Positions 15,001-20,106 of a DNA stretch of 20,106 nt are shown in pieces (the stretch's first letter is position 1; the number at the start of each line of letters is the position of its first letter). The translations under genes and the position numbers were made by a program. The notes under the pieces are model-generated. The model made no database searches and was not told the DNA's origin. It saw only the letters and a program-made list of their open reading frames with translations. The stretch covers positions 1 to 20,106 of the forward strand of contig BOAV01000044.1 of assembly GCA_026002045.1 (NCBI GenBank). Direction: 5' to 3'. The stretch comes from Spirochaetia bacterium. GTDB taxonomy: Bacteria; Spirochaetota; Spirochaetia; Treponematales; Breznakiellaceae.

Positions 15001-15195
15001 ACCCGTGAGCTAACCGATATGCTCAGAAACAGCCGGACTATAGATTGGCAGATAAAAAAATCAGCCAGAGCCGGTATGCGGATGGCGGTTAAAAAACTCC
15101 TTAAAAAATACAAGTATCCACCGGAAGGCATGGAAGACGCTATACAAACTGTCATATCTCAATGTGAGCTTTGGACTGATGAAACAGCAGACTAA
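12055..15195 (+). CDS. hsdR: Type I restriction endonuclease subunit HsdR
   Basis: 1,046 residues, full length for the family. The nuclease domain has the PD-(D/E)xK pattern in RPDIVVFVNGLPLVVVELKS: D140, E154, K156. The SF2 translocase has Walker A TQGSGKS (326-332), DEAH (426-429) followed by RSQ, and FTGTPI (465-470). The second RecA-like domain has MWLTGFDVPSL and QAIARVNR. The C-terminal helical region that contacts HsdM follows. It cleaves unmethylated DNA after translocation when bound to M2S. An AAGGGA site precedes the ATG. About 5.7 kb of cargo separates it from hsdS. Its last codons (ACA GCA GAC TAA) carry CAGCAGACTAA (15185-15195), which recurs inside the hairpin at 16609-16638. 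Confidence 0.97.
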   Translation: MPETSAFNEANYENAVVSLLESIGYTHLYGPDIERDYHNPLYLGAGTLIEDQIRRINPKAHTDAIEEAVKKLTLFQLGTLVQKNKTFIDYLQNGVEATYQDKGQTKTDIIRLIDYANPDNNTFHVINQWTVIENENKRPDIVVFVNGLPLVVVELKSCMREETDISHGYRQLKNYMRLIPSLFVYNTFCIISDLSHSRVGTITSDFDRYVDWKTINGDYEETKYALYHVLFEGMLEPNRFLDIIKHFILFSQDTPEDIKILAGYHQYFAVKKAVESTLRASGYSQKPKRHSNIKSGFPVDGLMAAESMPEYGKEKPDGKGGVFWHTQGSGKSLSMVFYTGLMQEVMNSPTFIVLTDRNNLDDQLFEQFSACKDFLRQTPEQATDRKNLHDILNNRQANGIFFTTMQKFEESGEPLSKRRNIIVMADEAHRSQYGLTEKVNKDGKIITGTARIIRDSLPNATFIGFTGTPISTKDHNTREVFGDYIDIYDMTQSVEDGATKPVYYESRVINLGLNEDILRKIDETYELMAANADEKDIARSKKELGSMEAILNAPQTIESLCKDIIGHYEDNRENLLTGKALLVCYSRSIAINVYQKILELRPAWTEKVKVVMTAGNDDPEEWGKIIGNKTYKKDLAKKFKDNDDPMKIAIVVDMWLTGFDVPSLATMYVYKPMSGHNLMQAIARVNRVFKDKEGGLVVDYIGIAAALKAAMNDFTKRDRANYGDTDIAKTALPKFIEKLQVCGELFHGFDYSAFMNTSDDAERAKTITGGINFILGKDEETQKQFRKEALLLKQAKTLCQSLLDKNQRYESAYFEAVRVATSRITEHGKLSFTEINNQINELLRQSIKSEGVINLFDGAKEDFSLFDPKFLEEIARMKEKNLAAELLRKLISEQVRVFNRTDTVQAEKFSERMKKLMNAYRNGLLSNADVIDELKKMAADIASAHKEGDDLGLTSEELAFYHAITKPDAVKDFYSNDQLREMTRELTDMLRNSRTIDWQIKKSARAGMRMAVKKLLKKYKYPPEGMEDAIQTVISQCELWTDETAD

Positions 15196-15225
15196 CACTA
15201 AAAATATACTTTTTAAGGGGAAAAT

Positions 15226-16197
15226 ATGGAACAGTATTCTTTATTTTTAGATACATGCGTGTGGCTTGACATTGCTAATAAGCCAGAACCTATTTTACCG
15301 ATAATAACACAATTGATAGATGATAATTCAATAAAAATTATCACTTCAAAAATAATAATTGATGAATTTGAGCGCAATAAAACCAAAATTGTGGATAATT
15401 CAAAAAAACGCCTTAAACAACAATTGCGTGATGGAAAAAATGCTTTGAAGTTATTTGATGGAAAATATAATATAAGCGAGATTGATAATTTTTTCGATGA
15501 AATAAATTCTCAAATACCGAATGTTTCCGATAAAGCATTTACAGCGATCACAATGATAAGTGATTTATTAAAAAAATCCACTCGTATTGAATTGTCAGAT
15601 AACATAATTTCATTAGTATTTAGAAGGGCTTTAGATAAAAAGGCACCATTTCATCGTAATAAAAACAGCATTGCGGATGCCTTGTTGATGGAACAGTTTC
15701 ATCAGTTTTCAGTTGAATCCTCTTATCAAACACTTTATTTTATTACACATAACACAGATGATTTTTCAGATACACAGGATAACAGAAGAATCCATCCTGA
15801 CTATAATGGGTATTTTGAAAAAGAAAATGTTAGATACGAAATAAACATTATGAATGTCATTAACCAGATTGATGAGAATTTATTAGGTGATTATGAATTT
15901 GAAAATTATGGTATGGATGAAAATAGAAGCATCATAGAAATTCTTAATGCAGAAGGTGAGTTTATGGAAAAAATTTGGTATGGCAGACATCAGAATTTGA
16001 AATACAAAGTTGAATGTGAGGGAGAGCATGTCGATCCAGAAATTTGGAAAGGTGCAAGAGCCTCTGCGAAGAAAATGGAGAAGAAATATGGAAAAAACAA
16101 CTTGGTTTGGGATGACTTTGAATGGGGAATGCTTAACGGAAAACTTTCAGCATTAAGATGGGTATTAGGCGAAGACTGGGATATGCTTGATACATAA
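15226..16197 (+). CDS. PIN-domain protein (DUF4935-like)
   Basis: 323 residues. Residues 1-185 show a PIN-type RNase pattern: LFLDTCVWLD (Asp9), IIIDEFERNK (Glu47 or Glu49), SIADALLMEQF (Asp151), and LYFITHNTDDFSD (about 170-182), which resembles the DUF4935 group. The C-terminal 140 residues (from about 185) are unassigned, with aromatic-rich segments such as NNLVWDDFEWGMLNGKLSA and an ending WVLGEDWDML. An AAGGGG site precedes the ATG. AT-rich compared with hsdR just upstream, which suggests separate origin. No antitoxin-like small gene is coupled to it, although a 121-residue gene follows. It could be a stand-alone defence nuclease or a toxin. It lies between the hsdR stop and the hairpin that shares the hsdR end. 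Confidence 0.82.
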   Translation: MEQYSLFLDTCVWLDIANKPEPILPIITQLIDDNSIKIITSKIIIDEFERNKTKIVDNSKKRLKQQLRDGKNALKLFDGKYNISEIDNFFDEINSQIPNVSDKAFTAITMISDLLKKSTRIELSDNIISLVFRRALDKKAPFHRNKNSIADALLMEQFHQFSVESSYQTLYFITHNTDDFSDTQDNRRIHPDYNGYFEKENVRYEINIMNVINQIDENLLGDYEFENYGMDENRSIIEILNAEGEFMEKIWYGRHQNLKYKVECEGEHVDPEIWKGARASAKKMEKKYGKNNLVWDDFEWGMLNGKLSALRWVLGEDWDMLDT

Positions 16198-16241
16198 AAA
16201 GGCTATATTTTTCCTCGCCAACTATAACTAAATAAGAAAAT

Positions 16242-16607
16242 ATGAATGACAAGCGGCTCACCAATTACTTTAATTTACTATCCTGCTGGTATGTATCTAC
16301 CGACCTAAAACCTCACAGCCAAGCCGCTGACGGACTTCGGTATATGGACGCTAAATACCTTGCAGAGAAACTTCATTTTAAGCCAAGGATGATCTATAAA
16401 CTAACGAAGCAATTATTAGACAACAACGAAATAACGCCAGTTTCAAAATCCTACAATGGAAAAGGTTTTAATAAAAAGGCCAATTCCAAATTATATCAAC
16501 TTGATAAAGACATTATTGAAAATTACATATTGCTACTCAAGATGAAATATGGTAATAAAGCCCTCATTAATTATTTACAATTCAGTAGTTTTGACGAAAA
16601 CTACTGA
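16242..16607 (+). CDS. Small winged-helix-like protein, function unknown
   Basis: 121 residues. Residues about 35-66 (YMDAKYLAEKLHFKPRMIYK, then LLDNNEITPV) look like a helix-turn-helix of winged-helix type followed by a wing (SKSYNGKGFNKKANSK) and a helical end. It may be a transcription regulator of the preceding PIN gene or a replication-type DNA-binding protein; neither can be decided. The ribosome site is weak (AAGAAA), and the gap from the PIN gene is 44 bases. Its last codons lie in a perfect hairpin (16583-16606), and a second hairpin starts two bases after the stop. Confidence 0.6.
   Translation: MNDKRLTNYFNLLSCWYVSTDLKPHSQAADGLRYMDAKYLAEKLHFKPRMIYKLTKQLLDNNEITPVSKSYNGKGFNKKANSKLYQLDKDIIENYILLLKMKYGNKALINYLQFSSFDENY
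16583..16606. repeat. Perfect hairpin at the 3' end of the winged-helix gene
   Basis: CAGTAGTTTT-gacg-AAAACTACTG: a 10-bp perfect stem with a 4-base loop, covering the last codons of the preceding gene. No T-run follows directly. It may help 3'-end formation together with the adjacent hairpin, or be a recombination relic. Confidence 0.55.
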
Positions 16608-16608
16608 T

Positions 16609-16638
16609 ATTCAGCAGACTAAAAAATGTCTGCTGAAT
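16609..16638. terminator. Hairpin shared with hsdR end and with 19325-19350 (terminator or recombination site)
   Basis: ATTCAGCAGAC and GTCTGCTGAAT form an 11-bp perfect stem around an 8-base loop TAAAAAAT, followed by TTATTCTT. It lies between convergent genes (winged-helix gene and recombinase), so it may be a bidirectional terminator. The left arm plus loop start, CAGCAGACTAA, equals the last 11 bases of hsdR (15185-15195). The 11-bp arms and 8-bp centre also resemble a tyrosine-recombinase core site, and a recombinase gene ends 6 bases away. Confidence 0.6.
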
Positions 16639-16643
16639 TATTC

Positions 16644-17618
16644 TTAAATCTCCACAACACCAAGACCTTTAAGATACCGTTCCGTAATGGCAATGCTGGA
16701 ATGGAATAAGAGTTTTGACACCCGGTAGATGTCCTTATTCTTCTTGTATTCCGCCACGGCGTAGTAATGACGAAAATCGTGACTACTATATTGGCTTCTA
16801 ATCAGGCCAGCCTTATAGAGCCGCTCCATTTGCTTCTTCACCCTTGTTTTGAGAGCGTTGCTGGTGAAATCAGCGAATGGTTTATGAGAGTTCAGCGCCG
16901 CTTCCTTAATAGCCTGAACCGCTTCTTGGGGTATCTCACCAGCAATGTCTATCTGTTTGCTTCTGGCGTTAAACTTGGTTCCCCAGATAGTCATTCCCGG
17001 TAAGGCACCTATACGGAAGCTACGGGAATACAAACAGGTAATAATGGCTTTTTCCAATGGAGGAACATTGTTTAAGATGACTTTAATTTCTTCATCGGTA
17101 GGTATGACGGTCGTTTTGGATGCCCTATTGGAAGGTTTTGCTCTGGTTCCACGGAACGGATTACTAACAGCCTTATGCCTCCGGGACATAAAGGTAAAAA
17201 ATGATGAAGCAATCGACACATCCAGCCGGATAGAAGCCGCCGCCCTTCCTTCTTGCCGTAAAGAATAAATATACTGGTCGGCCTGAGCCGAGGTCGTTGC
17301 CAATAACTTAATTTCGTTCTGTGAAGCATAACGTTCCAATTTTATTAATCCGGTCTTATAGGCTGATTTAGTGGAAAGGCTGTTATTGGGACTTATGGAT
17401 TTGAGGAATAGCACCTTTTCCTTGCTGTAATCAATACCGGCGATTCCTACCTCATGTTTGAGTTCATCAGAAAGCCGCTGGGTGGTCATAATCCGGCAGA
17501 GTTGTTCCAACTGCTCTATGTTGAGGTCGGAAAGCTGCGGCTGGGTCTTGGCAATCCTCGTAGCCAGGGCGTTTATGTCAATCGAGGGCGCTATCTGTCT
17601 ATTCACCATTCCGGTCAT
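16644..17618 (-). CDS. Tyrosine recombinase / phage-type integrase
   Basis: 324 residues. The N-terminal core-binding domain is about 60-165 (STKSAYKTGLIKLERYASQ, with a later SSFFTFMSRRHK). The catalytic domain starts near 170. Catalytic residues as read: Arg202 in SFRIGAL, His280 and Arg283 in HDFRHYY, His306 in LLFHSS, and nucleophile Tyr315 in ITERYLKG; the Lys of the beta-hairpin may be K221. All key residues seem present, so it should be active. An AGGAGG site lies 4 bases before the ATG. Length and spacing are like element integrases rather than XerC/D. It is last in a minus-strand run of small genes and ends next to the hairpin at 16609-16638, whose near copy lies at the far end of that run. 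Confidence 0.9.
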   Translation of the reverse strand: MTGMVNRQIAPSIDINALATRIAKTQPQLSDLNIEQLEQLCRIMTTQRLSDELKHEVGIAGIDYSKEKVLFLKSISPNNSLSTKSAYKTGLIKLERYASQNEIKLLATTSAQADQYIYSLRQEGRAAASIRLDVSIASSFFTFMSRRHKAVSNPFRGTRAKPSNRASKTTVIPTDEEIKVILNNVPPLEKAIITCLYSRSFRIGALPGMTIWGTKFNARSKQIDIAGEIPQEAVQAIKEAALNSHKPFADFTSNALKTRVKKQMERLYKAGLIRSQYSSHDFRHYYAVAEYKKNKDIYRVSKLLFHSSIAITERYLKGLGVVEI

Positions 17619-17635
17619 AATTCCTCCTAAAATAG

Positions 17636-17668
17636 AGAGGACTCATATATGTCGATTATGAGTCCTCT
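17636..17668 (-). terminator. 12-bp hairpin between the small genes and the recombinase
   Basis: AGAGGACTCATA and TATGAGTCCTCT pair perfectly around a 9-base loop. On the minus strand it follows the stop of the 89-residue gene by about 14 bases and is followed by CTATTTT, so it is a plausible terminator or attenuator. It ends only a few bases before the AGGAGG of the recombinase, so it could limit read-through into, or translation of, that gene. Confidence 0.6.
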
Positions 17669-17681
17669 TTCACCAAAAAAA

Positions 17682-17951
17682 TTACTCTGGCACCTTTTCC
17701 AGATATTCATAAAGCAGCCCAAGGCTTTTTCTGACCCTGATTTTTATTTCCTCGAATAATCCAAAATCCCGGCTAAATGGGTCGGGTTTTATGTATTCAA
17801 TGACTTCCTCGGCGCAACCGATAAAAGATTGCACTTGGTATTTATTGGCGGCATAAGCCTTGACAGAGGCTTTGAGGTATATTTCCACCGATTCAGGATC
17901 CCAGAAGAAGTCAATGAGGGTGTCGTAATATTCTTCGTCATTAGAAGCCAT
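17682..17951 (-). CDS. Hypothetical protein, 89 residues
   Basis: Not recognised. Acidic, mostly helical: starts MASNDEEYYDTLIDFFWD, with SFIGCAEEVIEYIKPDPFS in the middle, and ends SLGLLYEYLEKVPE. The start has a good AAGGAG site 5 bases upstream. It lies in a minus-strand run of small genes ahead of the recombinase and is separated from it by a strong hairpin. No membrane segment or known motif. Confidence 0.7.
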   Translation of the reverse strand: MASNDEEYYDTLIDFFWDPESVEIYLKASVKAYAANKYQVQSFIGCAEEVIEYIKPDPFSRDFGLFEEIKIRVRKSLGLLYEYLEKVPE

Positions 17952-18010
17952 AAGATCTCCTTACGACTTCTATGTAAGCATATTATGTAATATTTCTGCG
18001 GCTTGATTAT

Positions 18011-18325
18011 TTATTGTTGGAAATCACTGAACTTTTTATGTAGATAAGCCTTTAATACTTCGGCAAGTTTTTTTAAATCATCTGCACCTGCCGGTGAGTC
18101 TAATTTCGTATATAGTTCTGCCAACCATCCTGAATGAGCAGAATAAGTCCTACACAGATCAGTGCCATAGAAGGGACGATAGAAAAGTTTTAAGTTTATC
18201 CGTTTCCCATCTACCAATCCGTAAGGGTCTTTTAATGCCCTATTAACCAACCGTAATTCTTTAACCAATTCATCGGTATTTACCGGAGTTTTGTATTCTT
18301 GGAAACTTTTAATGTCTATATTCAT
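18011..18325 (-). CDS. Hypothetical protein, 104 residues
   Basis: Not recognised. Begins MNIDIKSFQEYKTPVNTDEL, then GLVDGKRINLKLFYRPFYG, and ends in a helical LKKLAEVLKAYLHKKFSDF. The start is backed by AAGGTGG about 7 bases upstream on the minus strand. It is 59 bp upstream of the next minus-strand gene and 15 bp downstream of the 161-residue gene, so co-transcription is likely. Confidence 0.68.
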   Translation of the reverse strand: MNIDIKSFQEYKTPVNTDELVKELRLVNRALKDPYGLVDGKRINLKLFYRPFYGTDLCRTYSAHSGWLAELYTKLDSPAGADDLKKLAEVLKAYLHKKFSDFQQ

Positions 18326-18340
18326 ATCTTTACCACCTTT

Positions 18341-18826
18341 TTAGAAATCAAACACCGAACTTATAGGAATAAGTGTCTTTCTCTCCTGCCCACCTTCTTC
18401 CGTTTCACCAAGAGCGCCACCGGCTATGTCTGATATGGCGTAAATAACCATATCAAAATTGGTGATGATATTCGCCTTGGTTAAGGGGTCAACCCAGTCA
18501 ATCATTCTGACAGCCCAGTCAAATATGTATTCCTTGGCTGTTGGTGATAAAATAGAGAGTTGAATGGAATAAAAAGACGGATTTTTCCTTATCCGTATCC
18601 ATCCCTTGTCTAAAATATCAGCGATAATTTCTTCCCTTGCTTTCTTTTCCGTTCCTACCGCTTCACCATAGGAATGATAGATGTCCTCAATCTGTTTGGT
18701 AGTAAAGCCAAAAACTACCGGATTATCAATAACTTTTTGGATATGAGTTTCGCCCTGTTCGATGGGGAGAATCTTTCCTTGGGGACTAATCCACCACGCC
18801 GGGGCGTTGGGGTTAAAATCGGTCAT
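18341..18826 (-). CDS. Hypothetical protein, 161 residues
   Basis: Not assigned to a named family. The N-terminal half has a distinctive pattern: APAWWISPQGKILPI, ETHIQKVIDNPVVFGFT, KAREEIIADILDKGWIRIR. This kind of WW-S-x-G-K plus 'GWIRIR' layout appears to me in small proteins of phages and mobile elements, but that is recollection, not a match. The C-terminal third (DWVDPLTKANIITNFDMVIY, later GGALGETEEGG) looks flexible. An AAGGA site lies about 6 bases before the ATG. Confidence 0.72.
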   Translation of the reverse strand: MTDFNPNAPAWWISPQGKILPIEQGETHIQKVIDNPVVFGFTTKQIEDIYHSYGEAVGTEKKAREEIIADILDKGWIRIRKNPSFYSIQLSILSPTAKEYIFDWAVRMIDWVDPLTKANIITNFDMVIYAISDIAGGALGETEEGGQERKTLIPISSVFDF

Positions 18827-18856
18827 GTCATTCCTTATTTGAGCAGTTTAATCTTA

Positions 18857-19162
18857 TTATTCCAGTTCATACTCTTCACCTACCAGCAAATCTGAAAAAG
18901 GCACCCTGTCATTTTCCAACAAATCTGAAAAAGGAGTTTTAATCACGCTGTATCCAGCAGCTACTACAATTTCTACGGCTTCTTTTAATGGCCCATATTC
19001 ATCTATATTCTCTTCCAAAATTATTAGGGCTTGTAGTAAATACATTTCCAATGAAGCAAATAACGCCGCTGCTGGTATTGGTAGTGTAGATTCAAGGAAA
19101 ATCCTCTTCCTTAATGCTCTTGCATTGGCAGAGCTTACAAGAGATAAGGTGGTATTCACCAA
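18857..19162 (-). CDS. Hypothetical protein, possibly 5'-truncated at a sequence junction
   Basis: Up to 101 residues, ending ENDRVPFSDLLVGEEYELE. The C-terminal 65 residues (from MYLLQALIILEENIDEYG, ATG at 19045) look like a real acidic helical protein. The first 30 or so residues read poorly, and the opposite strand there reads well as another protein's C-terminus. The only upstream starts are TTG/GTG (19162, 19159) without a ribosome site. I infer that the true N-terminus was lost at a junction near 19,075. The end holds an in-frame 33-base repeat giving PFSDLL twice. Confidence 0.45.
   Translation of the reverse strand: MVNTTLSLVSSANARALRKRIFLESTLPIPAAALFASLEMYLLQALIILEENIDEYGPLKEAVEIVVAAGYSVIKTPFSDLLENDRVPFSDLLVGEEYELE
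18887..18934. repeat. In-frame direct repeat, 15 bases, period 33
   Basis: CAAATCTGAAAAAGG occurs at 18887-18901 and 18920-18934, 33 bases apart, so on the minus strand it encodes PFSDLL twice, eleven residues apart. It is a small tandem duplication within the gene end. Confidence 0.7.
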
Positions 19163-19301
19163 GATTATTTATGGCATTTTAGAAGACCAAAATCTTCATT
19201 CTGCTAATGCTTATTATTTATCACCGGATGATGATTATTTTTTAAGAACACCAAGGGATGAGATACTTTGTAATGATGAACTATACAAGGACTTACAATA
19301 A
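19080..19301 (+). pseudogene. 3' fragment of an unknown + strand gene
   Basis: From about 19083 the + strand frame ending at TAA 19299-19301 reads like a natural protein C-terminus: SRKILFLNALALAELTRDK, then FTKIIYGILEDQNLHSANAY, then LSPDDDYFLRTPRDE, ending NDELYKDLQ. No start codon with a ribosome site is found; further upstream the frame stays open to 18,850 but reads as the reverse of the minus-strand gene. I take it as the tail of a truncated gene whose 5' part was lost or moved. It could belong with the + strand gene that ends at 16607, but I see no proof. A strong terminator follows 24 bases later. Confidence 0.4.
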
Positions 19302-19324
19302 AAAAATTGACTATTTTACCGATT

Positions 19325-19358
19325 TCAGCAGACTTGTTTTAGTCTGCTGACTTTTTAT
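19325..19358 (+). terminator. Rho-independent terminator, near copy of the 16609-16638 hairpin
   Basis: TCAGCAGACT and AGTCTGCTGA form a 10-bp perfect stem with loop TGTTTT, followed by CTTTTTAT, a good + strand terminator. The stem is that of the hairpin at 16609-16638. On the minus strand this copy contains CAGCAGACTAAAA, identical to 16612-16624, so the two sites face each other across the recombinase block. Confidence 0.75.
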
Positions 19359-19403
19359 CCCCCCATAATCTAAAAGCCTTAAATTATGCTTACATAGTGA
19401 AGC

Positions 19404-20106
19404 ATGACAACCAAAAACAACCTTAAACAATTTTTTGAAGAAAGCGCCACTTTCATTACTTGTGTGAAATCAGGAGATTTCTCACAGGATAACTTATACG
19501 AAATCCATCTTGAAATACTCAAAATAGATGGTGAGAAATTGGAGATGGTAACACCGGAACGCTTTACCGCAGACCAGTATTTTAACCTGTGTTCCGCCGC
19601 CATTGACCAGAATGGTTTAGCCATTGAGTGGGTTGATGTTTCTATTATTGGCGCTGAACTCTATCAGAGGCTCTGCCGTCAGGCGGTAAAACAAAATGGC
19701 ATTGCTCTTTATTATGTTAAAAAGGAGCATTTTCAAAATGACCAGAAGAAATTGAGAGTGATTTACAATATAGCCGTTAGCCAAAACAACGATGCGCTAC
19801 AACTAATCCACGACCAGACATTAGAACTCTGTCTTATGGCTGTAAAGCATCCTTCTGCTCTACAATGGGTGAATCCTAAATTATTTTCCAAGGAAGACTA
19901 TGGAAAAATCTGTTTTACGGCTTTTTACGAGAAGCGTTCTCTTGTCATTATTGAACGGATATTCGGCGACTTTCCTGAAATAAAGCACATTCAAAACTTT
20001 CAGGCGCTGCGGTTCGTGAATAAGGATCACCTTTCCCCTGAGAAATACAAGGAAATAAGTCTCCTCGCTATCCAATATTCGAGTGAATCGCTCCCCTTTA
20101 TTGATG
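19404..20106 (+). CDS. DUF4116-like repeat protein (cut by window end)
   Basis: The frame is open from the ATG at 19404 to the last base: 234 complete codons are visible. It contains helical repeats resembling DUF4116: LCSAAIDQNGLAIEWVD, LCRQAVKQNGIALYYVKKE, and LCLMAVKHPSALQWVNPKLF, each an 'A-V-x-x-N-G-x-A-L-x-x-V' unit, then less regular copies (FVNKDHLSPEKYKEIS). Such repeats build solenoid proteins of unknown function, common as genomic islands' lineage-specific genes. No strong ribosome site precedes the ATG. It starts 46 bases after the terminator, so it is probably transcribed on its own and may be outside the mobile region. Confidence 0.72.
   Translation, partial: MTTKNNLKQFFEESATFITCVKSGDFSQDNLYEIHLEILKIDGEKLEMVTPERFTADQYFNLCSAAIDQNGLAIEWVDVSIIGAELYQRLCRQAVKQNGIALYYVKKEHFQNDQKKLRVIYNIAVSQNNDALQLIHDQTLELCLMAVKHPSALQWVNPKLFSKEDYGKICFTAFYEKRSLVIIERIFGDFPEIKHIQNFQALRFVNKDHLSPEKYKEISLLAIQYSSESLPFID

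Noticed and set aside
15205..15210. TATACT before the DUF4935-like gene as a promoter
   Set aside because: No -35 element at suitable spacing; AT-rich context makes chance matches likely.
1..20106. CRISPR arrays, tRNA or rRNA genes
   Set aside because: No regularly spaced repeats and no cloverleaf-like or rRNA-like sequence noticed on reading.

Overview
This is an accessory island built around one type I restriction-modification locus: hsdM at 985-2502, hsdS at 5050-6315 and hsdR at 12055-15195, all on the + strand. The hsd genes are separated by blocks of cargo. Base composition is patchy. hsdM, the toxin block, hsdR and the 3' recombinase block are moderately GC. The DUF4062 gene, the hsdS target-recognition domains, the helicase/DUF2290 pair and the DUF4935-like PIN gene are clearly AT-rich. 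Codon use, strong AGGAG-type ribosome binding sites and the DUF3990/DUF3791 families fit an anaerobic spirochaete (Treponema-like) or Firmicute, but nothing here fixes the taxon.

Layout. 1-419: C-terminal end of a tyrosine recombinase cut by the window edge. 596-868 (-): small YodC/DUF2158-like protein with a basic tail. 985-2502: hsdM. 2503-4031: inserted cassette with an XRE-ImmA/IrrE protease and a shortened DUF4411 PIN protein, followed by a second copy of the hsdM 3' end. 4079-5053: DUF4062 protein. 5050-6315: hsdS. 6347-9168: SF1 helicase plus DUF2290 protein. 9184-12042: two DUF3990 (probable ADP-ribosyltransferase) toxins, three DUF3791-type partner proteins and a frameshifted microbial PARG (TIGR02452-like). 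12055-15195: hsdR. 15226-16607: a DUF4935-like PIN protein and a small winged-helix-like protein. 16644-19162 (-): a complete tyrosine recombinase and four small unknown genes. 19404-end: partial DUF4116-like repeat protein.

How it may work. The hsd genes would form a methylating and restricting complex. Between hsdS and hsdR the operon carries genes that suggest a second, ADP-ribosylation-based layer (ART-fold toxins, small antitoxins, an ADP-ribose-removing hydrolase), with a helicase/DUF2290 pair and a DUF4062 protein that may be further defence parts. Near-continuous start/stop overlaps from 4079 to 5053 and from 9184 to 11165 argue for co-translation.

The most unusual structural signal is that cargo sits exactly at the 3' ends of hsd genes and is followed by a copy of that 3' end. 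The last 17 codons of hsdM recur at 4032-4082, and the 11-mer ending hsdR recurs at 16612-16622 inside a hairpin. A near-identical hairpin at 19325-19350 closes the recombinase block.
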